From NCBI RefSeq assembly GCF_030546935.1, contig NZ_JAUOPH010000001.1, positions 186,001-250,000 of the forward strand: a stretch of 64,000 nt of DNA, written 5' to 3'. Below the pieces are notes generated by a model that saw nothing but the letters and a program-made list of their open reading frames with translations, did not search any database and was not told the origin of the DNA. Below, one piece after another: positions 29,614 through 38,097 of the stretch. Position numbers and translations under genes: made by a program. Position 1 is the first letter of the stretch. Each line of letters opens with the position of its first letter. This DNA is from Marinobacter sp. 2_MG-2023. Lineage in GTDB: Bacteria > Pseudomonadota > Gammaproteobacteria > Pseudomonadales > Oleiphilaceae.

Positions 29614-29749
29614 GAAACCTTCCTGAAAATCAGTGGCCGTGTGATAAACCCGGCATTATACCGGCCCGGGCATAATTTCGCATGGCCCCAGCGCATCAAT
29701 GCACGGCCACCCGCCAAGTCAAATGAGGTTTTGCGAACTTTTAATGTTT

Positions 29750-29770
29750 GGTGTTACATTATAACGTTTC
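29750..29770 (+). promoter_or_regulatory. Zur-like operator upstream of znuA
   Basis: The imperfect palindrome gttacattataac within 29752-29766 matches 11 of 13 bases of the common Zur core gttataatataac. It sits about 30 bases before the znuA ATG, where binding would block transcription. Identification is by eye only. Confidence 0.65.
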
Positions 29771-29796
29771 AACCACATAGTAGGACTCAGATAGCC

Positions 29797-30825
29797 ATGC
29801 GCATCGCCAAAACAGCTCTTTCTATAACTCTGAGCGCCAGCGCCCTCCTTTACGGAAGTAACACGCTTGCAGATACCCAGATACTTACCTCCATCAAGCC
29901 ACTGGAGCTTCTGGTACGCGCAGTTGCGACAGATGACATGCACACAACTACACTGGTACCCCCGGGCTCCAGCCCGCACAACTATTCAATGACACCTTCG
30001 AAGCGCCGGGCGCTGGAAAGCGCAGATGTCATATTCTGGGTTGGCCCCGAAATGGAGACGTTTTTGACCCGACTCCTGACAGGCAGTGAATTTGGTGAAC
30101 GCTCAGTCGCACTTATGAGCTCAGATGTCGAAAGTACAGAAGAAGATCACGACCATGCCCACCATGACGACCACGACGACCATGACGACCACGAAGAACA
30201 TCACGAGCACGAAGGGCATGACGAACACGAGGCTCATCACGAACAAGAAGAACAAGTCACCCACGATGATCATGGGCATGGGCACGATCATGGAGACGGA
30301 GAAGACCCACACATCTGGGTAGACCCCCAAATGGCGATTACCATGGCAGAAAGTATCCGGGATGCTCTGGCCCAACTGGACGGTGCAGACCAAACGACTC
30401 TGGATCGTAACCTGGAAAAATTCAAAGCCTCCGTAGCACGGAAAGAAGAGCAAATCCGGAAGCAACTGGAACCCTTGAAGGATATAAGCCTGTTTGCCTA
30501 TCACAGTGCCTTCACCCCTTTCGGAGAACATTACAACCTGAACGTTGAAGGCGTCCTGACGCTCAACCCGGAACTCTCGCCGGGAGCACGACACATAGCC
30601 GAGGTTCAAGAGACGCTGCGGAGTGCCAACCACCCATGCCTGCTGACCGAGCCGCAATTCAACCGTCAGTGGTGGCACTCAGTCACTGAGGGACTGGATG
30701 TAACATTCAGCAGCTGGGATCCACTGGCGACCGACATAGCTGCAACCGCAAACGGCTACGAGGCTTTCCAGCAAAGCATCGCCGATGCCGTGCTCAAATG
30801 CTTACCAGAGAATGCTGAGCATTAA
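29797..30825 (+). CDS. znuA: Zinc ABC transporter substrate-binding protein ZnuA-like
   Basis: A 342-residue periplasmic zinc-binding protein. A signal peptide ends near residue 25 (NTLA). The conserved H in PHNYS, the H in YHSAFTPFGEHY and the C-terminal domain match cluster A-I metal-binding proteins. Between about 117 and 170 lies an unusually long His/Asp/Glu-rich loop that should capture zinc. The ATG at 29797 fits the family. A Zur-like box precedes it. No znuB or znuC gene is in the window, so permease genes must lie elsewhere. Its end overlaps the convergent AEC gene by 24 bases. Confidence 0.9.
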   Translation: MRIAKTALSITLSASALLYGSNTLADTQILTSIKPLELLVRAVATDDMHTTTLVPPGSSPHNYSMTPSKRRALESADVIFWVGPEMETFLTRLLTGSEFGERSVALMSSDVESTEEDHDHAHHDDHDDHDDHEEHHEHEGHDEHEAHHEQEEQVTHDDHGHGHDHGDGEDPHIWVDPQMAITMAESIRDALAQLDGADQTTLDRNLEKFKASVARKEEQIRKQLEPLKDISLFAYHSAFTPFGEHYNLNVEGVLTLNPELSPGARHIAEVQETLRSANHPCLLTEPQFNRQWWHSVTEGLDVTFSSWDPLATDIAATANGYEAFQQSIADAVLKCLPENAEH

Positions 30826-31716
30826 TGGAACAGACACCATGGCCAGAAGCGTCTGACCACTGATTATGCCCGCCATCAGCGGCGCATCACCGCCTAACTG
30901 CCTGGCCAGAATATAGGCGGATGTCGCGGTTGGCAGGGTGGCCAGAAGCACGGCTACCTGCACCAGGGTGCCTTCAAGCCCGAGCAGAACGGCAAGCCCC
31001 ATTGCCATCAGCGGAAAAAGCAGCAGTTTGAGAACCGATGACAGAATAAAGGGCGCAGACCCGCCCCGCAGGGCCTTCAATTGAAGCCCTGCGCCAACTG
31101 TCATCAGCCCCATCGGCAGCGCAAGATTACTCAAAGGCTCAAGCGTGCCCGCGAGAAGCGGATGAAAGCCAATCTCGAAAAAGCTCCAGACTACCCCTAG
31201 GACCGACCCGATAATCAGAGGATTCGACACAATGGCGCGTAGCACCGGCTTGATTCTCAACGGGCCCTGGGTTACCACCAAAGAAAACATAAGAATACAC
31301 ATCAGGTTCAACATCGGCACCATGACGGCGACAGCGATCGCGGTCAGAGAAAGGCCTTCGTCACCCAGCAACATCCCTCCTGCCGCTAGCCCCACATAAG
31401 AGTTAAACCGGATTGCACCTTGATAGACCGAAGAAAAGACGGGACCGTCCCAGCGCCAGAAAAACTGCACAACCACTAACAACACAGTCATCGCCAGCAA
31501 CATGGAACCAATCAGCATGGCCGTATCGCCGTAGGCAGAAGCCGGCAGGCGAGCCTGGCCAAGCTTGTAGACCAACATGGCAGGAAAGAGCACGTAGTAG
31601 GTAAACCGCTCGGCCTGTGGCCAGAACTCAACTGATGGGAATGCCCAGCGCCGGAACAGATGACCTAGCACTATCAGCGCAAAAACAGGCACCAACGCCT
31701 GAACCATAACCGGCAT
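30802..31716 (-). CDS. AEC (auxin efflux carrier) family transporter
   Basis: A 304-residue inner-membrane protein with about ten hydrophobic segments in two halves, and the family motif regions VVSNPLIIGSVLG at about 185-197 and ANLALPMG-like LSNLALPMGLMTVGAGL near 210. Members export carboxylates or amino acids. I chose ATG at 31716 because ggag lies eight bases upstream; an upstream in-frame start at 31776 is not supported. The substrate cannot be told. Confidence 0.88.
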   Translation of the reverse strand: MPVMVQALVPVFALIVLGHLFRRWAFPSVEFWPQAERFTYYVLFPAMLVYKLGQARLPASAYGDTAMLIGSMLLAMTVLLVVVQFFWRWDGPVFSSVYQGAIRFNSYVGLAAGGMLLGDEGLSLTAIAVAVMVPMLNLMCILMFSLVVTQGPLRIKPVLRAIVSNPLIIGSVLGVVWSFFEIGFHPLLAGTLEPLSNLALPMGLMTVGAGLQLKALRGGSAPFILSSVLKLLLFPLMAMGLAVLLGLEGTLVQVAVLLATLPTATSAYILARQLGGDAPLMAGIISGQTLLAMVSVPLMLSILW

Positions 31717-31946
31717 ATCGAAAACTCCAGCATCAGTGATTTTTACGGGGACCCGTCCGGCTCGTAAGCCAGGCAATCGTCAAGGATATCAGATGGCCCC
31801 TAAACCGTCTCCGAACTTGGACTGACAGAACGTCTCTTGCCACTGATCATCTCGCCCAGTGGTCAGCCTGAACCGGGCCTGCCAGAATAAATCCCACTAA
31901 GCCGCCACATCCGGTTGAGCGCCATATTCAGCATCAGGAAGAACCC

Positions 31947-33131
31947 ATGCACCCCGATCCCAAAACGAAACAGGGTAAAGCAACCCGGATTATTCATAAC
32001 CGCCGCCATAAAGACAGCCTTGGCAGCCCCTATTCTCCGGTGTACAACACCACCACTTACCGATTTGCGGACACAGACTCGCTGCGAAACGTAATTGAGG
32101 GGCATACACAGGGAAATCTTTACACACGCTGGGGCAGCAACCCCACCATCCGGGAGCTTGAGCAAGGCCTGGCGAGCCTTGAAGACGCAGAAGATGCGCT
32201 GGCCTTCGCCTCTGGCATGGCGGCCATTTCAGCAACATTATTTGCTCACGGACGCAGCGGCATCGTCTGTATCGGTGACCTTTACGGCGGCACCCAGGAG
32301 CTGCTGATCAATCACCTGCAGCCTCTGGGTATTCCTGTTACCTTCCTGCTGAAGAACGAATGCGAACAACTGGCCAGTGTTCTCAACATGCCCGGCATGC
32401 TGGTTTACTGTGAAACCCCGGCCAACCCGACACTGGGCATACTGGATATCCGGAAACTGGCACAGCGAACCCACTCCAGAGGCGCCCTTCTTGCAGTCGA
32501 TAGTACATTTGCCTCACCAGTGAATCAGCGTCCTCTGCTGCTGGGTGCCGACTTCAGTATCCACAGTGCCACCAAATTCCTGGGTGGCCACAGCGACCTC
32601 ACCGCGGGTGCCGTTATGGCCTCCGCTGACCACGTCAGACCCATTGCCCAGTGGCGCAAAAACCTCGGCCAGATACTGGCACCGGAAACCGCAGCTCTGC
32701 TCTCACGCAGCCTCAGAACCCTACCTGTGCGAGTGCGACAGCATAATGAGAACGCTATGGCAGTAGCCTGTGCGATGCAAAATCACCCGGCAATCAAGCG
32801 GGTACTCTACCCGGGGTTACCCGACTTTTCCGATCACAGCCTTGCCTCGCAACAAATGGAGGGGTTTGGCGGGGTATTGACGCTGGAGCTAAAGGGAGGC
32901 CGCGAACAGGCTGAAAAAGTGGCCGACAGCCTTAAGGTTTTTCTGTTAGCTACCAGCCTGGGAGGCGTCGAAAGCCTGGTGTCCCAACCCTGCGCCACCA
33001 GTCACCACGGCATCAGCCGAGAGGAGCGCGAGCGCCGCGGAATAACTGACGGAATGCTGCGACTGTCTGTTGGGCTCGAAGATGCGGATGACCTGATCGC
33101 AGACCTGCAACAGGCTTTGAACCAGTTATAG
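31947..33131 (+). CDS. Transsulfuration-family PLP enzyme (cystathionine gamma-synthase/lyase-like)
   Basis: A 394-residue Cys/Met-metabolism PLP enzyme. The lysine forming the Schiff base is K210 in SATKFLGGHSD, and the aspartate of VDSTFASP lies upstream. The N-terminus SPVYNTTTYRF and the C-terminus with SLGGVESLVSQPCATSHHGI match MetB/MetC/MGL-type enzymes. The substrate may be O-succinylhomoserine, cystathionine or methionine; it cannot be told by eye. agga lies upstream of the ATG. The gene has no metabolic partner nearby. Confidence 0.9.
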   Translation: MHPDPKTKQGKATRIIHNRRHKDSLGSPYSPVYNTTTYRFADTDSLRNVIEGHTQGNLYTRWGSNPTIRELEQGLASLEDAEDALAFASGMAAISATLFAHGRSGIVCIGDLYGGTQELLINHLQPLGIPVTFLLKNECEQLASVLNMPGMLVYCETPANPTLGILDIRKLAQRTHSRGALLAVDSTFASPVNQRPLLLGADFSIHSATKFLGGHSDLTAGAVMASADHVRPIAQWRKNLGQILAPETAALLSRSLRTLPVRVRQHNENAMAVACAMQNHPAIKRVLYPGLPDFSDHSLASQQMEGFGGVLTLELKGGREQAEKVADSLKVFLLATSLGGVESLVSQPCATSHHGISREERERRGITDGMLRLSVGLEDADDLIADLQQALNQL

Positions 33132-33488
33132 ATCACCATTCTTGAGAAAGTCGCGAAGGGCTGCCGCGTTGTTGTGCTCGGTATCCTTTGCGGCAAAAAC
33201 AAGTGTTATTCGCTTGTGGGCGTTCACGATCGACTGCAACTCTTTCAGATCATCAGCCGCGTCAGTTTTTTTCAACTCCTTCAGATACCGCTGCTGGAAT
33301 TCACCCCATTTTTCAGGGTCATGATCAAACCACTTGCGCAAATCGGAAGACGGGGCGAGCCCTTTCAGCCAGGTTTCAAGTTCGGCATCTTCCTTGGCAA
33401 CACCGCGGGGCCATAGTCTATCGACCAGTATGCGTGGTCCATCGGAACGCGCAGATTCTTCGTAAGCTCTTTTGATTCGAATTTCCAT
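33126..33488 (-). CDS. DUF488-family protein
   Basis: A 120-residue DUF488 protein. RILVDRLWPRGVAKEDA near residue 18, WFDHDPEKWGEFQQRY near 53 and LVFAAKDTEHNNAAAL near 96 are family motifs. The function is unknown. ATGs at 33491 and 33488 follow ggagg; 33488 has the better spacing. The gene overlaps the end of the convergent PLP enzyme by six bases. Confidence 0.88.
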   Translation of the reverse strand: MEIRIKRAYEESARSDGPRILVDRLWPRGVAKEDAELETWLKGLAPSSDLRKWFDHDPEKWGEFQQRYLKELKKTDAADDLKELQSIVNAHKRITLVFAAKDTEHNNAAALRDFLKNGDL

Positions 33489-33510
33489 CATCAAGCCTCC
33501 GTTCTATTGA

Positions 33511-34653
33511 TCAGACAAGGTCACCCGCGTTCAACTGTTCTACCGAATTTTTACCCAAGAGTGCAAGTGTCAACTCTACCTCGTACCGGAAGTTATCCAG
33601 CATCCGGGAGACAGCCTCTTCTCCACCTGCCGCCAACGCATATGCCCATGCGCGGCCTACCAGACAGGCATTTGCACCCAGGCAAAGTGCCCGCACAATG
33701 TCTTGCCCGGATTGCACACCGCCATCAAACAGAATCTCGGTTTTTCCTGACACCGCTTCAACAATACCCGGTAATGCCGAAATAGTTGAAGGCGCACCAT
33801 CCAGCTGCCGCCCACCGTGATTAGAGACAACGATTCCATCAGCCCCGACATCCACTGCAGAACGGGCGTCGTCCGGGTCCATAATGCCTTTTATTACCAG
33901 CTTGCCTGGCCAATGCTGGCGCACCCAATCCAGATCTTTCCAGGTAACAGATGCATCAAACTGTTGGTCTACCCAGGCCTTGAAGTCTTCAGGGTTGCGA
34001 CCCGAGGGTACCGCATCGGCGAGATTGCCAAAGGTCAGGGGTTTGCCTTTGATGGCCACATCCCAAAGCCAGAGAGGATGGGAAAGTATGTCGGACAACT
34101 TCTGAACTTTTCCCCAGGGAGAAAGCCCCCCATTCATGCCGTTACGCACGTCGCGGTAGCGTACACCGAGCTTCGGAAGATCCACCGTAAACACCAGAGT
34201 GGAATAACCAGCCTTGTGTGCACGATTGAGCAGAGCTTCGGAGTAACCCCGGTCTTTCAGTACGTATAGTTGGAACCAGTTGTCCGCGCCGGCCGCCCCG
34301 GCAACCTCCTCCAGTGAACAGATCGAGACGGTACTCAAGCAAAACGGGACACCACTGCTCTTTGCTCCGCGGGCAGCCTGAACCTCACCTCGCCGCGCAA
34401 GCATGCCGGCAAGACCGACAGGAGCCAACACCAGTGGCAGTGACGCAGCCTGTCCCAGGATCTGCGTTGCAGCCGAAACGCTGGATACGTCCCGCATAAC
34501 ACGCTGACGAAAATGCAGGTTCTGAAAGTCTGTCGTGTTCTCTCTGAGTGTCTGTTCAGAGAAAGCACCACCATCAAAGTAGTCGAACATCATCCGCGGC
34601 AAACGAGCTTTGGCAAGCTGGCGGTTATCGGTTGTATTTGCAGGTGTAATCAT
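33511..34653 (-). CDS. FMN-dependent alpha-hydroxy-acid dehydrogenase (LldD-like)
   Basis: A 380-residue TIM-barrel flavoenzyme of the lactate dehydrogenase/glycolate oxidase family. The catalytic histidine and arginine are in VSNHGGRQLDG near residue 273, the FMN-binding K in VIKGI near 249, and DGGVQSGQDIVRAL near 310. The N-terminus RLPRMMFDYFDGGAF is typical of LldD. It probably oxidises L-lactate and feeds the respiratory chain. The ATG at 34653 was chosen; ggag is 13 bases upstream. It begins two bases after the stop of the hemerythrin-GGDEF-EAL gene, so the two are coupled. Confidence 0.92.
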   Translation of the reverse strand: MITPANTTDNRQLAKARLPRMMFDYFDGGAFSEQTLRENTTDFQNLHFRQRVMRDVSSVSAATQILGQAASLPLVLAPVGLAGMLARRGEVQAARGAKSSGVPFCLSTVSICSLEEVAGAAGADNWFQLYVLKDRGYSEALLNRAHKAGYSTLVFTVDLPKLGVRYRDVRNGMNGGLSPWGKVQKLSDILSHPLWLWDVAIKGKPLTFGNLADAVPSGRNPEDFKAWVDQQFDASVTWKDLDWVRQHWPGKLVIKGIMDPDDARSAVDVGADGIVVSNHGGRQLDGAPSTISALPGIVEAVSGKTEILFDGGVQSGQDIVRALCLGANACLVGRAWAYALAAGGEEAVSRMLDNFRYEVELTLALLGKNSVEQLNAGDLV

Positions 34654-34655
34654 TG

Positions 34656-36635
34656 TTATATTTTTTCTCCAGAAGACCACTCAGGGTAGGTTTTCCATTC
34701 ATCTTTCCAGGCGCCCATTTTCTCCGGTTCCATCGGCCTGGAAATGGCGTATCCCTGTGCATAATAGCAACCAAGGCTAATCAGAAGTTCGCCGTGTTCG
34801 CGGGTTTCTACGCCCTCTGCAACAAGCTTCCTGTCAAAGGCATGGGACAATCCGATGATACCTTTAAGAATGGAAATATCGTCCTCATTCGACAGTGCGC
34901 CTCTCACAAAACCCTGATCTATTTTCAAGGTCTTCACTGGCAATTGCTTGAGATAGGATAACGACGAATACCCGGTACCAAAATCATCAAGAGAAAAGGT
35001 AACGCCAAGGCCCTCACAGCTACAAATAATGCTGCTTGCCTTATCAAGTTCGCCAAGTCCAGCCGTTTCGAGTATTTCGAGGTCAAGCCGTTGCGGAGCC
35101 ACATGAGGATATCGGGCGAGAATTTCTTCGAGTTTCTCCACGAAGCCCGGCTGCTGGAGATGCATCGCCGCAATGTTAACGCCCACATCAAGATGCAACC
35201 CTTCGCTATCCCAGACTGCCATCTGCCTGAAAGCCTCTTCAATAACCCACTCGCCAATTTCAATGTTTAGCGGATGGTGCTCCAGCGCCGGCAAAAAATG
35301 AATCGGGCTCAACATACCCTCAACGGGATGATCCCAGCGGATTAGCGCTTCAACACCAATAATCTCACCCGAGCGCATGTTTACCTTGGGCTGGTACGCT
35401 AACCAGAACTGATTATCAGCCAGCCCGGTTCGAATATCCGCCAGCAGGAGTTGGCGCTCGGCAGACTGACGCTGCTCACTCGCATCCACGAACAGCCAGC
35501 CGCCCTTTTGTTCCTGCTTGGCGCGGAACAGCGCATGATCCGCCTGCCTCAATACTGTATCGGCATCGCAAGCGCCATCATGGGGGAACAGAGCAACACC
35601 TGCCGTGAAACCCATTGAGACGCTGTCACCACTCAAAACAAACGGTTGCTCAGCCGTCAGCCTCATGGTGTGGAGCTGGGCCTCGACCTTTCTGCTATCC
35701 AGCAGCAACACCACAAACTCATCTCCGCTGATGCGGGCAAGCTGTCCACCTTGCGCCAGGACATCTGACCAACGCTTCGCAAGCAGGCCAAGGAGCCGGT
35801 CGGCATATTCCTCCCCGAAACGAGCATTGACCTTGCCGAAATTATCCAGATCAATAGAGACCAGTGCGACGGACTCAGCCTCCAAATGACTTTGCTGCAT
35901 GACACTCCGGATTTCCCTGACAATGCCATTGCGATTCATCAGGCCGGTAAGCGGATCTGAATAAGCAAGAAACTGGAGCTGGCGTTCGTGGTCCGAAGCC
36001 TGCCTTTCCAGAGCCGCATCAATTTTTTCCCTCTGTAAACCTGCCAGTTCATTCTCGGCCCTGAGCCTCGCCATTTTCTCTCGCATAAGCTGTATCGTGC
36101 TGGCGGAGAGCTTGCCGTATATTTCGAGAAAGGCCGAGACCATCACGGAGACCGAACCGCTCAGCTGGCCGTCAACCTCTCTTTTCGCCTCTGACATGGG
36201 AACACCGCGTTCAAGCGCCTTGGCTGTCAGGGCCATCCTGCGATCCGACTCAAGGATATGAAACGCCAACCAGCGGGTCAGATAATCGAACAGCCCCCCC
36301 ATTACCTTCTCTTCCGGCTCATTGCTGGAGCGATACATCTGAATCTGCACAAAGAACAGCTGATGACCATCGTGATGGTTTTTTACCATTTCCTCTTGCC
36401 CAAGCACCGATTTCCAGATGTCTTCCTCGGTTTTGAAGTGATACGCAGCGTAAGAAAGCAGTTCATCCAGGATATGGCCAAAATCAAGCTCCGACGCACT
36501 GGACGCGAAGTGCCAGGCAAGACGGTTCAGGATCTCGACGAGCACTTTGTGCTGATCGTCAATCTTCTCGATACCTGTCTCGAAATTTCGGTTCCATGGA
36601 AAAATTTCGAAAGCTGTCGAGTCAGCATCAAACAT
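34656..36635 (-). CDS. Hemerythrin-GGDEF-EAL protein (c-di-GMP turnover)
   Basis: A 659-residue fusion. An N-terminal bacteriohemerythrin domain (1-140) has a full set of diiron ligands: H29, H66 and E70, H87 and H91, H126 and D131. A linker helix leads to a GGDEF domain (about 230-385) whose active site reads SGDEF, and an EAL domain (about 400-650) with EALIRW, the DDFGTGYSSLSYL loop, KIDQGFV and VAEGVET, all intact. Oxygen or redox state at the diiron site probably controls c-di-GMP. The ATG at 36635 starts the family-like sequence but lacks a clear Shine-Dalgarno. No transmembrane segment is present. Confidence 0.93.
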   Translation of the reverse strand: MFDADSTAFEIFPWNRNFETGIEKIDDQHKVLVEILNRLAWHFASSASELDFGHILDELLSYAAYHFKTEEDIWKSVLGQEEMVKNHHDGHQLFFVQIQMYRSSNEPEEKVMGGLFDYLTRWLAFHILESDRRMALTAKALERGVPMSEAKREVDGQLSGSVSVMVSAFLEIYGKLSASTIQLMREKMARLRAENELAGLQREKIDAALERQASDHERQLQFLAYSDPLTGLMNRNGIVREIRSVMQQSHLEAESVALVSIDLDNFGKVNARFGEEYADRLLGLLAKRWSDVLAQGGQLARISGDEFVVLLLDSRKVEAQLHTMRLTAEQPFVLSGDSVSMGFTAGVALFPHDGACDADTVLRQADHALFRAKQEQKGGWLFVDASEQRQSAERQLLLADIRTGLADNQFWLAYQPKVNMRSGEIIGVEALIRWDHPVEGMLSPIHFLPALEHHPLNIEIGEWVIEEAFRQMAVWDSEGLHLDVGVNIAAMHLQQPGFVEKLEEILARYPHVAPQRLDLEILETAGLGELDKASSIICSCEGLGVTFSLDDFGTGYSSLSYLKQLPVKTLKIDQGFVRGALSNEDDISILKGIIGLSHAFDRKLVAEGVETREHGELLISLGCYYAQGYAISRPMEPEKMGAWKDEWKTYPEWSSGEKI

Positions 36636-36781
36636 AATGGGAGGGTCCGACGATGAAAGAAGGTATTTTTCAACAGCATAGCTTATGCAAGTGCACCTTA
36701 CATCGAGCTTATCCGATTTAAGGTGAGGTGGAACAATCTGGCAGAGGACTTGGCCAGGCAAGGCCTCCCAAAGGTGTCTGA

Positions 36782-37327
36782 TTAACCCACGTCGGTTGGG
36801 CTATCCATTTCAGATCCTTCACTTAAAAACAGTTTCTCCAGATTCAGGAGGCCGTCCTGGATAAGGTCGAAACCCTCGTCGATTTCTGCGCCCAGGGTTT
36901 CATTCATCATGCCCAGGGCCACAATCTGTTCCCGCGCTTCGGCATAACCTTTTTCAATTCCAGCCCTTGCCTGCTCCATCAGGCCTGCCAGTGTTTCAAG
37001 ATCTGCACCGGCGTCTGTCTCTTGCTGCAGGCGATTCTGCACAAAGCCTAGAATCACGCCAGCAACATCAGAAGCGGAAGGAGGCTGCGCCTGCGCAGCG
37101 TATTGATCGGCACCCGATACGGCTTTGCTCTGGCCGCCCATGGCTTCCTGCAGTCTCTGCTCCATGCGTACGCGCATAACGTTGATTGCGTCCGCTGGCG
37201 TGCGGATCTCAGTCTGTTTATCGACACGTACTTCTGTGGAAACCTGGCCTGCAGACCTGACCTCACCCGGGCCCGTATTCACTCGACCGGTCACATCCGG
37301 CCCGCGACCAATGATTGGCGCTACCAT
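36782..37327 (-). CDS. DUF5610-like protein of unknown function
   Basis: A 181-residue soluble protein without a signal peptide. The glycine-rich N-terminus is followed by a helical region with NVMRVRMEQRLQEAM and by GAEIDEGFDLIQDGLLNLEKLF at the C-terminus, which resemble DUF5610. ggagga six bases before ATG at 37327 decides the start; the open frame extends 31 codons upstream. It follows ydbL on the same strand. The function is unknown. Confidence 0.75.
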   Translation of the reverse strand: MVAPIIGRGPDVTGRVNTGPGEVRSAGQVSTEVRVDKQTEIRTPADAINVMRVRMEQRLQEAMGGQSKAVSGADQYAAQAQPPSASDVAGVILGFVQNRLQQETDAGADLETLAGLMEQARAGIEKGYAEAREQIVALGMMNETLGAEIDEGFDLIQDGLLNLEKLFLSEGSEMDSPTDVG

Positions 37328-37432
37328 AACTTTCTCCTCCTGAAAGGATGTATATGTAATGGTTATCGGCAGATGCTTACCCGGCATTAAGATCGGTTGG
37401 TTATAAATCGACCAAACCACCCATGATTCGCT

Positions 37433-37777
37433 CTACTTCTTGATCCAGTGCTCATCCACCTGGATGTATTGCCCGGATGGCGTCTTCTCAACCGCTTTCT
37501 GGCCAGCAACCGTCTCTACCTTGGTTACTGCAATACCGTGTTTCTCTGCGATGGCCTTGTAGGCTTCGCGCCGGGCATCGTTAATAGCACTCACGATCTC
37601 TTTCGCTCTCTGGTCCGAGCTTACAGCAGCCAGATACCCCGCCGGTGTCTCACCCACCAAGCCATCGCTCTTGGCAGATTCGAGGGCATTTTTCGCTTCA
37701 TCCAGGCTCATGGCCATTGCCGGCAGAGCCAGGCAAAGCGCTAGAATCAGGACACTGAATCGCGTAAATAACGTCAT
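37433..37777 (-). CDS. ydbL: YdbL/DUF1318 periplasmic protein
   Basis: A 114-residue secreted protein. A signal peptide ends at about 22 (ALPAMA), followed by the DUF1318 motif SLDEAKNALESAKSDGLVGETPAGYLA and by NDARREAYKAIAEKHG. aggag six bases upstream of ATG 37777 decides the start. YdbL is a periplasmic partner of the YdbH-YnbE lipid-transport bridge, and the gene lies directly downstream of ynbE. Confidence 0.9.
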   Translation of the reverse strand: MTLFTRFSVLILALCLALPAMAMSLDEAKNALESAKSDGLVGETPAGYLAAVSSDQRAKEIVSAINDARREAYKAIAEKHGIAVTKVETVAGQKAVEKTPSGQYIQVDEHWIKK

Positions 37778-37821
37778 GTTCAACTCCTTAATAATTCGCT
37801 AAATACAGAATGCCAAGACAA

Positions 37822-38037
37822 TCAGAACAGGCCCTTTTCACTGAACAGTTCGTCTACGTCTTTATCAACCTTCACGTAAATTTCATGCTGGATTTTCACG
37901 TTCAGGTTCACGGTTATCGGCTCCTTGGGCGCGGCTACCTGAACGGTCGGGGTACAAGCTGCCAGCAGACCACCCATCGTCAGACCCGCACACAGGGCGA
38001 ACACACGCCGGGAACACCTGGAACCAGATTGCGTCAT
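37822..38037 (-). CDS. ynbE: YnbE-like outer-membrane lipoprotein
   Basis: A 71-residue lipoprotein. A basic N-terminus and hydrophobic stretch lead to the lipobox LLAAC with C28. The mature part contains PITVNLNVKIQHEIYVKVDKDVDELF, the YnbE signature. aggag nine bases upstream supports ATG 38037. In E. coli YnbE multimers join YdbH into an inner-to-outer membrane bridge. Confidence 0.9.
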   Translation of the reverse strand: MTQSGSRCSRRVFALCAGLTMGGLLAACTPTVQVAAPKEPITVNLNVKIQHEIYVKVDKDVDELFSEKGLF

Positions 38038-38097
38038 ATCGTTTTACTCCTTTGTTAGCCTTCACTCTAACAGGTCGCCTGACCCATGGTCAGGATT

